From an uncultured Pseudomonadales bacterium (GTDB taxonomy: Bacteria > Pseudomonadota > Gammaproteobacteria > Pseudomonadales > Pseudohongiellaceae), in NCBI GenBank assembly GCA_943789485.1, contig CALSUH010000016.1, positions 1-64,000 of the forward strand: DNA of 64,000 bases, written 5' to 3'. The notes under the pieces are model-generated. The model was given only the letters and a program-made list of their open reading frames with translations, was not told where the DNA came from and searched no databases. This document shows, piece by piece, positions 45,835 to 55,399 of this stretch (within the stretch, counting starts at the first letter, position 1; the number at the start of each line of letters is the position of its first letter). The translations under genes were made by a program, and so were the position numbers.

Positions 45835-46088
45835 TTTTACTTTCTTTTTACTTACTCTGTATCGTACCTACTTGGCACGCTACGCAATTAATTTGATGGC
45901 CACTCACTGAAATCGGCAGCCTCTGACGAAAAAGTACCCGTGTAAACGGACGCACAGCTGCCCAAAGCAACGAATTATAACCCAAAACCCGCTGTTGCGG
46001 GCCCAATGCGCGGATATAGCGTAGACAGGCGGTAACCCCAGCCTTTATGCTCTATTCCATCCAAATTAGTTCAAAATAGGTGGTAGTA

Positions 46089-47552
46089 ATGGAATCGATA
46101 CCAGACTCATCGCTGCGTCCTGCGACAGTAATGCAGGCACTAGTACCGATTCTCGTGCTAATCAGCCTCCTCTCCTTCTCTGTATACCTGTTCGGCGAAG
46201 ATGCGAGCTACGGTCCCAACCAAATAGCACTCATCATCGGCGCCGTGGTCGCCTCGACAATTGGCTGGAGCAACGGCCAGCAATGGCAGCAAATCGAGAA
46301 CGCCATTATAAAAGGGGTAACTATAGCCCTGAAGCCTATTCTAATCCTCTTTTGTGTGGGGCTACTCATCGGCAGCTGGATTCTCTCCGGCACGGTGCCG
46401 ACCATGATCTACTACAGCCTACTTATCTTGGACCCAGCAATCTTCTATGCGGCAAGCTGTTTAATTTGCGGCATAATCGCTCTAAGCATAGGTAGCTCTT
46501 GGACCGTAGCAGGTACCGTGGGTATCGCGCTCATCGGAGCTGCAGCTGGCCTTGGCCTCTCGGTAGAAATTACCGCTGGTGCGATTATTTCCGGCGCCTA
46601 TTTCGGCGACAAGATGTCTCCCCTTTCTGAAACCACTAATCTAGCCCCAGCAGTAGCAGGGACTGACCTCTTTTCTCACATTTCTCATATGGTCTGGACC
46701 ACTATCCCGAGCATCGTGATAGCTCTCGTGCTTTACGCCATAATTGGGCTAAACATTGATACTGACAATAGTGCCAACGACCTTGCTGTGACTATGCAGT
46801 TAATCCAAGACAACTTCACTATTAATCCATTCATGTTGATACCGGTGATTGCCCTGCTGATTATGGCCCAGAAAAAACTGCCGCCTATTCCGACAATTCT
46901 CGCGGGCGCCTTTGTCGGCGTGGTGCTGGCTCTATTGTTTCAGCAAAGCGCCGTACTGAGTTTGGCAGGCGATACACCGAATGTTTTCCTCGGTCTATTC
47001 AAGGGAACCTGGCAGACACTATTCGACGGCTTCTCTTTGTCGAGCGGCAATGAAACGCTGGATGATTTGATGACCCGTGGTGGCATGAGCTCAATGCTTA
47101 ATACGGTATGGCTAATTCTCTGCGCCATGGTGTTCGGCGCGGTGATGGATCATACCGGGCTACTGCATTGCCTAGTTAACTACGCTCTGTCCTTCGTACA
47201 CAGCACAGGAAGCCTGATTACCACAACGATACTCACCTGCATCGGCGCCAACATCATTACCTCCGATCAGTACATTTCAATTGTACTGCCGGGCCGCATG
47301 TACAAAATGGAATTCCAGAATAGAAATTTAGACGCGAAGAATCTGTCTCGCTGCCTAGAAGACGCCGGCACCATGACATCGCCGCTCATACCTTGGAATA
47401 CCTGCGGCGCCTACATGGCAGGAACCTTAGGTGTAGCAACCTTCTCCTACCTACCCTATTGCTTCTTCAACCTGATCTGTCCCGTCATCGCAGTGATCTA
47501 TGGCTACACGAACTTCAAAATTGCCCCTTTGGTTGCAGAACAGCCGGCCTAA
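46089..47552 (+). CDS. nhaC: NhaC-family sodium/proton antiporter
   Basis: A 487-residue inner-membrane antiporter with about 12 hydrophobic helices. NhaC features include GSSWTVAGTVGIALIGAA, ISGAYFGDKMSPLSETTNLA near residue 180, and the C-terminal TMTSPLIPWNTCGAYMAGTLG. It exports sodium in exchange for protons, useful in saline or alkaline habitats. I choose the ATG at 46089 because AGGTGG lies a few bases upstream; an in-frame GTG at 46080 is also possible. Monocistronic; a CCCGC/GCGGG hairpin (45988-46001) lies in the 250-base spacer before it. Confidence 0.92.
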   Translation: MESIPDSSLRPATVMQALVPILVLISLLSFSVYLFGEDASYGPNQIALIIGAVVASTIGWSNGQQWQQIENAIIKGVTIALKPILILFCVGLLIGSWILSGTVPTMIYYSLLILDPAIFYAASCLICGIIALSIGSSWTVAGTVGIALIGAAAGLGLSVEITAGAIISGAYFGDKMSPLSETTNLAPAVAGTDLFSHISHMVWTTIPSIVIALVLYAIIGLNIDTDNSANDLAVTMQLIQDNFTINPFMLIPVIALLIMAQKKLPPIPTILAGAFVGVVLALLFQQSAVLSLAGDTPNVFLGLFKGTWQTLFDGFSLSSGNETLDDLMTRGGMSSMLNTVWLILCAMVFGAVMDHTGLLHCLVNYALSFVHSTGSLITTTILTCIGANIITSDQYISIVLPGRMYKMEFQNRNLDAKNLSRCLEDAGTMTSPLIPWNTCGAYMAGTLGVATFSYLPYCFFNLICPVIAVIYGYTNFKIAPLVAEQPA

Positions 47553-47582
47553 AACCTTTCACCGAGCTGTCTTCTTTGCTGG

Positions 47583-48566
47583 CTAGATATGATTCTGTAG
47601 GCACATTTCTTCGGGATAGGGATTCATATACCAGGAGTTGGCGATGTAGGCATCTGGGTGCTTTCTAAAGAAATGATTGAGCAGAGTGATCGGCACAATC
47701 AGCGGCAATTGACCGAGGCGATATTTTTCTACAGTTTCAGTCAGTTCTAACTTATCATCCGCACCTAAAGGCTTCTTAAGATAGCCTTGAATATGCTGCA
47801 AGACGTTGACGTGATTTCCTCGCGTTGCCGGAATCTTCAGCACACGCATTAGCCCCAGCAAATACTCCTCTGCCACCTCTAGGACGTTCTCCTTACGCGC
47901 TGCAGCAAGTAACTGCCCAAGTTCCCGGTAACGGTTTTGATTGTGACTCATGATGATTAGTTTGTGCCGTGCATGAAACTTCAACAGATCATTGAGCGTC
48001 ATTCCCTGCTCGTTGAGTTGCTTCCAGCGACTCATGATAAAAACTCGCTGTATGAAGTTTTCCCTTAATACGGCATCCCCAAGGCGACCCTCTTCTTCTA
48101 CTGGGAGATAAGGGAAATTCTCCATCATCTTACCGGCGTAGATGCCGACACCCTCACGAATTGGCATAACGTCATCCCAGATTTTAACACGCTCCATACC
48201 GCAACTCGGAGAGTCCTTTTTCACTATATAGCCGCATAAATTGCTATGCCATTGCTTCTTTTCATTTGCAGATTTTGCTAGCGCATCGCTGAAGTCTGGC
48301 TCGGGGTTGTCGACCGGAATGCAGCGAATAACATCCGAGCCTTTTCGCGAAAGGCGGATCGGCTTGCGTGGTATACCTAGACCTATATCCAGCTCCGGGC
48401 AAAATGCTTGGAGATCAAAATACTGACCCAGAGTCTTCCCGACATAGGAGTTGTTCTTGTGCCCGCCGTCATAGCGAACTTTCTCGCCGAGCAGACAGCT
48501 ACTAATACCTACAGGTATCTTGTTGTTTTGCTCTTCGATCTGTTCAGAAGTTTCTTCTGCGGTCAT
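47583..48566 (-). CDS. DUF523 and DUF1722 two-domain protein
   Basis: A 327-residue protein with an N-terminal DUF523 domain (about 15-165: [49 protein letters not shown], with conserved Cys that could bind metal) and a C-terminal DUF1722/YbgA-like domain (about 190-310: [21 protein letters not shown]). The same pairing is found in many gammaproteobacteria, often near photolyase or DNA-repair genes; the function is unproven. The ATG at 48566 overlaps the GIY-YIG gene stop as ATGA, so I prefer it to an ATG five codons upstream. Confidence 0.88.
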   Translation of the reverse strand: MTAEETSEQIEEQNNKIPVGISSCLLGEKVRYDGGHKNNSYVGKTLGQYFDLQAFCPELDIGLGIPRKPIRLSRKGSDVIRCIPVDNPEPDFSDALAKSANEKKQWHSNLCGYIVKKDSPSCGMERVKIWDDVMPIREGVGIYAGKMMENFPYLPVEEEGRLGDAVLRENFIQRVFIMSRWKQLNEQGMTLNDLLKFHARHKLIIMSHNQNRYRELGQLLAAARKENVLEVAEEYLLGLMRVLKIPATRGNHVNVLQHIQGYLKKPLGADDKLELTETVEKYRLGQLPLIVPITLLNHFFRKHPDAYIANSWYMNPYPEEMCLQNHI

Positions 48567-48883
48567 TTTTCCTGAAGCCACGTTTTCAATTCCTCTAGGT
48601 CGACAGTGCGGCTTATTAACCGCTCCTTATCTGTTCTGCTTAATTGCTTGACCTTATACTCCAGCTTGAGCGCATCAGATCTATTGCCTACAACTATTTT
48701 AAAATCAAGCGTCAATGGTCCTTTTCCACGCAACGCCTTTGCGCCCTTATTCTTCTTGTCTTTATTTTGATGCTCGGACAAACGCCGCTGAACATCTGTA
48801 GTCACTCCCGTGTAGAGACTGCCCTCAAAAGTACGTACAAGATAGAGCGACCATTTTGCCGCTTCTTCATTCTCTGCAGTCAT
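48563..48883 (-). CDS. GIY-YIG domain nuclease-like protein
   Basis: A 106-residue single-domain protein of the YhbQ/UPF0213 type. The GIY-YIG fold is read from [28 protein letters not shown], where YLV and YTG replace GIY and YIG and the catalytic Arg follows, with a terminal Glu in [11 protein letters not shown]. Stand-alone members are structure-specific endonucleases or remain uncharacterised. Translationally coupled to the DUF523/DUF1722 gene; the MBL-fold gene lies nine bases upstream, making a three-gene transcript. Confidence 0.88.
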   Translation of the reverse strand: MTAENEEAAKWSLYLVRTFEGSLYTGVTTDVQRRLSEHQNKDKKNKGAKALRGKGPLTLDFKIVVGNRSDALKLEYKVKQLSRTDKERLISRTVDLEELKTWLQEK

Positions 48884-48892
48884 AGCTTGTGC

Positions 48893-49735
48893 TTAGCGCA
48901 GTTCCCAGAGCTCGTTGTTGCATTGAATCCGTTCATCGCGCTGCAGCTTTAACAAGTGGGCCAGAAGCGTTCTCTTGGCCCAAGGGATAAGTTGTTTGGC
49001 CACGTCGTCATAGACGGTTAACACCAGTTCATCCAAACTGACCGCACCCAAGCTTTCCAGCCCAGCGACTACCTTGCGCTCTCTTTTTAAACGGTGTGCT
49101 ATAAGCTTCTCAATTTCGTGATGAGGTTCCCTCATCACTGTGCCATGACCAGGCGCCAAAGCCTTGAGCGGGATCAGCAATAGCCTCTGTAAGGCATTGA
49201 GGTAGGCTGTCATATCTCCATCCGGCGGGAGGATTACCGAGGTCGTTCCCTGCAGGACATGATCCCCGGTAAAGAGCAACTGCTCTTCATTAAGCAAAAA
49301 GCAGATATGGTTCGAAACATGTCCTGGGGTCGCAATCAGCTGCACGCTGTACTCGCCACAGTCGATAATTTCTCCGTCGCGCCAGAGTTTGTCCGGCGCA
49401 AATGTCTTGTCGTGGCCAGCCACATCAGGAGCTTTCAAGCCAACCAACCTTGCTCCCGTTGCCTCCTGCAAAGCTAAAGCGCCAGGCGAGTGGTCAGCGT
49501 GTGTATGGGTGATTAGAATATTCTCCAGCGTCGCGTCGCCTATGGCTTGAAGAAAATTCTGCAACTGAGCCTCATCTGCCGGGCCAGGGTCCAAAAGCGA
49601 CAGGCGTTCCTCACCGATCAGGTAGCTATTCGTTCCTGGGCCAGTCATCGGGCCCGGATTAAGCCCTAATAGGCGCCTTACCGGCACAGTTTCTGTTTCG
49701 ATGGGGATCGCGACCCCTGCATCCAATTCATTCAT
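48893..49735 (-). CDS. MBL-fold metallo-hydrolase, LACTB2-like
   Basis: A 280-residue metallo-beta-lactamase-fold enzyme. The zinc motif THTHADHSPG (near residue 78), GHVSNHICFLL, and LFTGDHVLQG supply the His/Asp ligands, and the final winged-helix-like domain (about 210-278: LIAHRLKRERKVVAGL) marks the LACTB2/RNase-type branch. Substrate may be RNA or a thioester; not determined. The N-terminal LGLNPGPMTGPGTNSYLIG is typical. It diverges from serA; the 289-base spacer holds no gene I can support. Confidence 0.88.
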   Translation of the reverse strand: MNELDAGVAIPIETETVPVRRLLGLNPGPMTGPGTNSYLIGEERLSLLDPGPADEAQLQNFLQAIGDATLENILITHTHADHSPGALALQEATGARLVGLKAPDVAGHDKTFAPDKLWRDGEIIDCGEYSVQLIATPGHVSNHICFLLNEEQLLFTGDHVLQGTTSVILPPDGDMTAYLNALQRLLLIPLKALAPGHGTVMREPHHEIEKLIAHRLKRERKVVAGLESLGAVSLDELVLTVYDDVAKQLIPWAKRTLLAHLLKLQRDERIQCNNELWELR

Positions 49736-50024
49736 CGGTTTTCCTTGTGATTAATTCCTTTCCAGGCCAATAAATTGGAGGCTTGAGAAGGTGATGCTAC
49801 TCTGCAGAAATCCGGCTGGAGTTTCCGCTCGAATCACGACATAATTGCCCGCGTTATTTCTAGGATGGCGTGGCGTATAGACTGCCTTCAGCCCTCGAAA
49901 ACCAGCTTTTAGAATACACCCTCAACATGGACACTCGCTATATTAGCTATCATTAGCGCTTATCGCTATAGCCATGTCATATAGCCAAATCACTAAAAGA
50001 AAGTAAAACAGCTCAGGAAATCAA

Positions 50025-51206
50025 ATGCACAAAATCAAGACCTATAATGCTATCTCCAAGAAGGGATTAACGCGCTTTCGCCGTGACCAATTCCAAGTCG
50101 ACCCAGAGTTAACTGACCCTGATGCCATTCTGCTGCGAAGCCACAAATTAGATGCATCCGCCATAGGCAAGAGCCTCAAAGCAGTCGCCCGAGCAGGTGC
50201 TGGTACGAACAACGTGCCTGTCGATGCCTGCACCCAGGCTGGGGTTGTCGTATTCAACACCCCTGGCGCAAATGCTAACGCCGTTAAGGAACTAGTCTTG
50301 TGTGGACTTCTCCTCGCCTCACGAGGAATTGTCCCAGGCATTGGATTTGCCAGCACGCAGACTGAAATCAAAGACGAAGCCGAATTATCCAAGTTAATGG
50401 AGCAAGAGAAAAAGCGCTTCAAGGGCCGTGAGATTTCTGGAAAAACGTTAGGAGTGATTGGCCTAGGCGCGATTGGTTCCCTAGTTGCCGAAATGGCGAT
50501 CGATCTGGGCATGAATGTGCAAGGCTATGATCCTGCCCTCTCAGTAGACGCCGCATGGCGCCTGTCAAGTAAGGTACGACGCAAAGAGAACATAGCATCC
50601 TTGGTTGCTAGCTCCGATTTTATCTCACTGCATCTACCAGTATTAGATTCAACACGCGATTTGATCAACGCGGAAATCTTCGCATCCATGAAAGATGGCA
50701 CCTGCCTTGTAAACTTTGCGCGCGATGAGATCGTCGATTCTCAGGCTCTTCTCGAAGCTCTAGAGTCGGGAAAGCTCGGCAAATACGTGAGTGATTTTCC
50801 TCGACCTGAGCTGATGGGCAGAGAGGATGTCATCTCTATGCCGCATATCGGCGCCAGCACCAACGAGGCTGAAGAAAATTGTGCGATTATGGGCGCAGAC
50901 CAGCTGATGGACTTTCTTGAGAACGGGAATATCAAGAATTCGGTTAATTTCCCTACCTCGTTCCTAGATCGAACTGCCGATGCAGGAAGTTGTACTCGCC
51001 TAGCCATCTGCAATCGTAACGTACCCAAGATGCTGGGTCAGATATTATCGGTACTTGCGGATCAGAATATCAATGTACGAGACATGCTTAATAAGAGTCG
51101 CGCTGATATCGCTTACAACCTAATCGACTTGGAGGCGCGACCTTCCGAAGAAGCACTAACTGCGATTTCTGAAATCGAAGATGTAATCAAAGTTACTCTG
51201 CTTTAA
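50025..51206 (+). CDS. serA: D-3-phosphoglycerate dehydrogenase
   Basis: A 393-residue NAD-dependent enzyme making 3-phosphohydroxypyruvate, the first step of serine synthesis. The Rossmann motif GLGAIGSLVAEMA lies near residues 148-160, with the catalytic Arg, Glu and His (HIGAST) downstream. A C-terminal ACT domain (about 325-393: GQILSVLADQNINVRDML) implies feedback control by serine. serC follows 38 bases later, so the two enzymes are co-expressed. CAGGAAA precedes the ATG. Confidence 0.95.
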   Translation: MHKIKTYNAISKKGLTRFRRDQFQVDPELTDPDAILLRSHKLDASAIGKSLKAVARAGAGTNNVPVDACTQAGVVVFNTPGANANAVKELVLCGLLLASRGIVPGIGFASTQTEIKDEAELSKLMEQEKKRFKGREISGKTLGVIGLGAIGSLVAEMAIDLGMNVQGYDPALSVDAAWRLSSKVRRKENIASLVASSDFISLHLPVLDSTRDLINAEIFASMKDGTCLVNFARDEIVDSQALLEALESGKLGKYVSDFPRPELMGREDVISMPHIGASTNEAEENCAIMGADQLMDFLENGNIKNSVNFPTSFLDRTADAGSCTRLAICNRNVPKMLGQILSVLADQNINVRDMLNKSRADIAYNLIDLEARPSEEALTAISEIEDVIKVTLL

Positions 51207-51244
51207 CACACCAAACACTAACAATTACTATTGGAATTAAGACA

Positions 51245-52333
51245 ATGACTCGAGTATTTAATTTTGGCGCTGGACCGGCGATGCTCCCCATCGAAGTTAT
51301 GCACAAAGCACAGGCGGAATTCCTTGATTACAACAACATGGGCGCATCGGTAATTGAAATAAGCCACCGCTCCAAGGAATTCGGTGAAATTATAGACCGC
51401 AGCGATGCCCTGCTTAGAGAGCTAGCAAATATACCAAGCAACTACAAAATTTTGTACGTGCATGGCGGTGCTCAAATGCAGTTCTCTGCAGTTCCTCTGA
51501 ATCTTATTAATCGCAACCCTGCTCGCAAGGCTTCCTTTGTCCTCACTGGCACTTGGGCTGTAAAAGCTAGCAAGGAAGCAAACCGTTATGGTACTGCGCT
51601 CGATATTGCCAGCAGCAAAGATAGCAACTTCAATCACATTCCTGCGTTTGACGCGGCCATGCTAGACCCAGAAAGCTCCTATGTTCACATAGTCAGCAAT
51701 AACACTTTGTATGGGACCCGCTGGCAATCCTTGCCCAATACTGGGGACATTCCTTTAGTCGCGGATATGACCTCCGAATTTATGTCTCGCAAGCTAGATA
51801 TAAGCCAATTCGGTATTATTTTTGCAGGTCTTCAAAAGAATCTAGGCCCGGCAGGACTAGCCGTGGTCATAATTCGAGAAGATCTATTAGAATACGCAAT
51901 TCCTGAAACGCCAGGGCTATTGAATTACAAGACCTACGCTGATCAGCATTCACTAGCCAACACCAACAACACCTTCGCCATCTATATGATGTCGCTAGTA
52001 ATGGAATGGCTTAAAGACCAAGGCGGCATAGAGAAAATAGAGAAGCAAAATGAAGCCAAAGCCAAATTAATCTACGATTACATTGATAGCACCGATTTCT
52101 ACTTCGGCACTGCCGAGCCGGCTCATCGGTCAATAATGAACGTAACATTTAAGATGCTCAATGAAGACTTACTGGGCAGCTTCTTGGAACAGGCAGAGGC
52201 TAACAACCTCTACGCGTTAAAAGGACACCGTGACGTCGGTGGAATTCGAGCCTCAATCTACAACGCCATGCCAATGGCTGGCTGTGAAGCCCTGGTAAAA
52301 TTCATGCAAGAATTTGAAAAAAACAACGGCTAG
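51245..52333 (+). CDS. serC: Phosphoserine aminotransferase
   Basis: A 362-residue pyridoxal-phosphate enzyme converting 3-phosphohydroxypyruvate to phosphoserine. FNFGAGPAMLPIEV at the start, the VHGGAQMQFSAVPLNL region and the Schiff-base Lys in FAGLQKNLGPAG (near residue 198) are all present, with a normal C terminus. It is second in the serA-serC pair; the final enzyme serB is not in the window. Confidence 0.96.
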   Translation: MTRVFNFGAGPAMLPIEVMHKAQAEFLDYNNMGASVIEISHRSKEFGEIIDRSDALLRELANIPSNYKILYVHGGAQMQFSAVPLNLINRNPARKASFVLTGTWAVKASKEANRYGTALDIASSKDSNFNHIPAFDAAMLDPESSYVHIVSNNTLYGTRWQSLPNTGDIPLVADMTSEFMSRKLDISQFGIIFAGLQKNLGPAGLAVVIIREDLLEYAIPETPGLLNYKTYADQHSLANTNNTFAIYMMSLVMEWLKDQGGIEKIEKQNEAKAKLIYDYIDSTDFYFGTAEPAHRSIMNVTFKMLNEDLLGSFLEQAEANNLYALKGHRDVGGIRASIYNAMPMAGCEALVKFMQEFEKNNG

Positions 52334-52423
52334 ACCAAGACGGTCATACAGTCGGCCCGATCACATTTACTTCTGTGAGGGCCTGCTGTAGTTTTGGCAG
52401 GCATTGCCAAACTAGAAATTGTC

Positions 52424-53509
52424 ATGGACATTCCCCGAAAAATAATTCACTGTGATTGCGATTGCTTCTATGCATCAATAGAAACGCGCGATAATCCAGA
52501 TTTAGCCAATTTACCCATTGCGGTAGGCGGCTCACCAAACCGGCGCGGAGTAGTCGCTACCTGCAATTATGAGGCGAGAAAATACGGCATTCATTCAGCG
52601 ATGGCTTCGGCCATGGCACGCAAGCTCTGCCCAGACCTAATAATTATTCGCCCCGATATGGAAAAATATCGGAAAGCCTCTGAACTCATCCATCAGGTCT
52701 TTCAACGTTACACTGAGTTGATCGAACCGCTCTCGCTCGATGAGGCCTTTTTAGATGTTAGTGACTGCAGTCACTACCATGGCAGTGCCACGCGCATTGC
52801 CGAGGCAATTCGTCAGGAAGTACAGCGCAGCGTCGGAATAACCATCTCAGCGGGTATAGCCCCGAACAAATTTTTAGCTAAGATAGCCAGCGATTGGAAG
52901 AAACCTAACGGGCAGTTCGTGATTCGCCCAGAACACGTCGCCGCTTTTGTCGCCACTCTACCGGTCAAGAAGCTACACGGTGTAGGGAAAGTCACTGCAG
53001 CTAAAATGAAGCGCCTAGGCTTGGAGTGCTGCGAAGACCTGAGACAACTTGGCGAGGAAGAACTACGAGCACACTTCGGCTCATTCGGTGAGCGCTTGTA
53101 CAACCTTAGCCAAGGGATCGATAACCGCGCCGTGCAAACTGACCGCATTCGTAAATCGCTGAGCGTAGAGAACACCTATGCCGAGGATTTACCCTCGCTC
53201 GAAAGCTGTCTCAAGGCGCTGCCTGCACTCGAGGCGCAGCTACTTAAGAGAATGCAAAATCTGAGAGACAGTTACCAAGTTCAGAAGCAATTTGTAAAAA
53301 TTAAATTTCATGACTTCGTAAGCACTACGGTAGAAATGATATCCCCCACAACCGATAGCGATAATTATAGAGCGCTTTGCGAACTAGGCTTTGCGCGTGG
53401 CAACAAACCAGTCCGACTGCTTGGCATGGGAGTCAGATTGATTCCGCTGACAGAAAGTTCGACCACTGAAAATGAAAGAGACCAGTTAAGTCTCAGCCTG
53501 GACTCCTGA
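52424..53509 (+). CDS. dinB: DNA polymerase IV (Y family)
   Basis: A 361-residue error-prone translesion polymerase. Catalytic acidic residues lie in IIHCDCDCFYASIE (near residues 7-20) and LSLDEAFLDVS; the little-finger domain ends with LLGMGVRLI and a short polar tail resembling a clamp-binding motif (QLSLSLDS). I choose the ATG at 52424 because DinB starts close to the first catalytic Asp; an in-frame TTG at 52394 would add 10 residues. greB follows four bases after the stop. Confidence 0.93.
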   Translation: MDIPRKIIHCDCDCFYASIETRDNPDLANLPIAVGGSPNRRGVVATCNYEARKYGIHSAMASAMARKLCPDLIIIRPDMEKYRKASELIHQVFQRYTELIEPLSLDEAFLDVSDCSHYHGSATRIAEAIRQEVQRSVGITISAGIAPNKFLAKIASDWKKPNGQFVIRPEHVAAFVATLPVKKLHGVGKVTAAKMKRLGLECCEDLRQLGEEELRAHFGSFGERLYNLSQGIDNRAVQTDRIRKSLSVENTYAEDLPSLESCLKALPALEAQLLKRMQNLRDSYQVQKQFVKIKFHDFVSTTVEMISPTTDSDNYRALCELGFARGNKPVRLLGMGVRLIPLTESSTTENERDQLSLSLDS

Positions 53510-53513
53510 GCGT

Positions 53514-54017
53514 ATGAGCAGATACCGCCCACCACGACCACCTAGTGCGAAATATATATCAGCTGAAGGCGAAAAAAAGCTGCAAGCGGAGTTACATCAG
53601 CTCTGGAAAGTCGAGCGCCCAGTGATCACACAGTCAGTCTCCGAGGCCGCCGCACAGGGCGATAGGTCGGAAAATGCTGAATACATCTATGGCAAGAAGC
53701 GCCTGCGCGAGATAGATAGCAGAGTCAGGTACTTAAGTAAGCGGCTGAAAGAGATGACGGTAGTTTCCCAACCTCCCACCAATCAAGACAAAATCTATTT
53801 TGGCGCAATCGTTACGCTCGAAGATGAAGAAGCGAACACACTCAAGTATAAAATTGTCGGCCCCGATGAATTAGACCCTCAAAAAGGCCATATAAGCATT
53901 GACGCCCCCTTGGGTCGCGCACTTTTAGCCAAGGAAGCCGGCAGTGAAATCGAAATAGAGTCACCGACGGGTCACAAGGTCTATTATGTCCTCGCTATCG
54001 AATACTCTGCGACTTAA
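53514..54017 (+). CDS. greB: Transcript cleavage factor GreB
   Basis: A 167-residue factor that inserts into RNA polymerase and stimulates cleavage of backtracked transcripts. An N-terminal coiled coil (about 16-85) carries the acidic tip (EAAAQGDRSENAEYIYGKK), and the C-terminal FKBP-like domain ends GHKVYYVLAIEY. The RYRPPRPP start is a common GreB feature distinguishing it from GreA. It is tightly packed after dinB and before the GlxA-type gene. Confidence 0.95.
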   Translation: MSRYRPPRPPSAKYISAEGEKKLQAELHQLWKVERPVITQSVSEAAAQGDRSENAEYIYGKKRLREIDSRVRYLSKRLKEMTVVSQPPTNQDKIYFGAIVTLEDEEANTLKYKIVGPDELDPQKGHISIDAPLGRALLAKEAGSEIEIESPTGHKVYYVLAIEYSAT

Positions 54018-54031
54018 AACTTGAAGAGCTG

Positions 54032-55042
54032 GTGATGAAACACGTAACTATCATTGCTGTCCCTAAAGCACTTGGATCATCCATTACCATCCCCTTGGAG
54101 ATGCTGAGTGCCGCTAACGATATTGCCAAGGCTCGCCGGCAACTAGACAAGCTTGTCAGTATCGATTTAGCTTCAGCCACTGACTCTACCGAGCTGGCAC
54201 TCAGCGGTGGGATGCGCATCAACTGTCAAACCACGCTGGACAGTATAAGCAACAGCGACCTTATCTTTGTACCAGGTATCTGGGGAAACCCGAGACCGGC
54301 GCTTCCTAAACTAAAACCGATGATGAGCTGGCTTGTACAGCAGTACGCACTGGGCAGCACACTCTGCTCTATCGTGACCGGTAGTTTTTTCTTGGCTGAG
54401 GCCGGTCTGCTCAAGGGCAAATCTGCTACTACTCACTGGCGCTTCTTCGATGAGTTCACACAGCGCTACCCCGACGTAAAGTTACAGCGCAAGCGCTTCA
54501 TCACCAGCGATGAAAAACTCTATTGTACCGGCAGCATCAATGCAGTCCGTGACATCATGCTGCATTTTGTAGAGCAGCTGTATGGTGAATCGATTGCCAG
54601 CGAAATAGCGCGGCAATTTACCCATGAGTTGAAACGCTCCTACGAATCCCTGTTACTGAATGAAGATCAACAGCGTAGTCACCATGATGAGGAAATAATA
54701 AAAGTACAGGAGTGGCTAGATCAAAACTACCAAGCAGATGTAGTCATAAGCGCCCTAGCAAAAAAATTTAGGCTCAGCGTACGATCCTTGAATCGTCGAT
54801 TTAAATCAGCAACCAATACATCACCATTGCAGTATCTGCAGAGCCTGAGAATCGAGCACGCCAAAGAATTATTAAAACAGAGCAACCTCGCAGTATCCGA
54901 AGTCGCCGATATGCTGGGTTATCAAGATGCCAGTTATTTCACCAGCCTGTTTAAGAAGATAACCGCTGTAACGCCTATAGAGTATCGAAGCTTGGTGCGG
55001 AACAAGCTATTCCTAGCTGAGAAAAAAACAGGAACGAAGTAG
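54032..55042 (+). CDS. GlxA-type AraC-family transcriptional regulator
   Basis: A 336-residue two-domain regulator: an N-terminal DJ-1/PfpI amidotransferase-like domain (about 4-190) with a Cys in the nucleophile-elbow position (TLCSIVTGSFFLAEAGLL), and a C-terminal AraC double helix-turn-helix (about 228-325: SALAKKFRLSVRSLNRRFKSA, then VSEVADMLGYQDASYFTSLFKK). Related proteins regulate carnitine, choline or arginine use. It lies 14 bases after greB; its target genes are not evident, though the accessory region follows directly. Confidence 0.92.
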   Translation: MMKHVTIIAVPKALGSSITIPLEMLSAANDIAKARRQLDKLVSIDLASATDSTELALSGGMRINCQTTLDSISNSDLIFVPGIWGNPRPALPKLKPMMSWLVQQYALGSTLCSIVTGSFFLAEAGLLKGKSATTHWRFFDEFTQRYPDVKLQRKRFITSDEKLYCTGSINAVRDIMLHFVEQLYGESIASEIARQFTHELKRSYESLLLNEDQQRSHHDEEIIKVQEWLDQNYQADVVISALAKKFRLSVRSLNRRFKSATNTSPLQYLQSLRIEHAKELLKQSNLAVSEVADMLGYQDASYFTSLFKKITAVTPIEYRSLVRNKLFLAEKKTGTK

Positions 55043-55137
55043 TCCGTATAAGGCTCATGGCGACAGTGTTTACAGATAATCGGGGCGAATCAACTGGCCC
55101 GGATGCAGACTCTCTAGCGTTGAGGGGATAGCTCCAA

Positions 55138-55359
55138 TCTCTACTAGCGGGCAGATATGCCATGGGAGAGAGAACAGGCACCCAGGAGAAGCAACAGTCC
55201 CCAATGAGAACGGTTGACGTTTGTCCGTTCCAGCTTTCGGCAAATGAGGTAACCACAGGTCAATTCCAGCTTTTCGTTGATGACACATCCTATCGAACTG
55301 AAGCAGAAACAAACGCCGATCGTGAACAAGGAAGGCATAAAGCCGTTCATTTCGGTTAA
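55138..55359 (+). pseudogene. N-terminal fragment of a formylglycine-generating-enzyme (SUMF1-like) gene
   Basis: The plus strand reads LLAGRYAMGERTGTQE, then RTVDVCPFQLSANEVTTGQF, then LFVDDTSYRTEAETNADREQ and stops at 55357-55359. This is the recognisable start of the FGE-sulfatase (SUMF1) domain: the AGxFxMG opening, the V-x-PFxLSxxEVT motif and the FVxxTxYxTEAE helix. The core catalytic region with its Cys pair is missing, as is a start codon, and a TAG lies just upstream (55129-55131). I take it for a truncated relic. The domain family covers formylglycine generation in sulfatases and also unrelated oxidative or ergothioneine-type functions. This fills most of the 357-base stretch 55043-55399. 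Confidence 0.7.
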
Positions 55360-55399
55360 AGGAGAATCAAAGCCCATTGGCTCTTTTACTTTTCGGGTA

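Noticed and set aside
45988..46001. CCCGC-TGTT-GCGGG hairpin before nhaC as a terminator
   Set aside because: No T-tract on either strand and no gene ends next to it; it lies upstream of both flanking genes.
49740..49920. Open minus-strand frame of ~57 codons in the MBL-fold/serA spacer
   Set aside because: A stop lies just upstream, there is no usable start codon before most of it, and no family was recognised.
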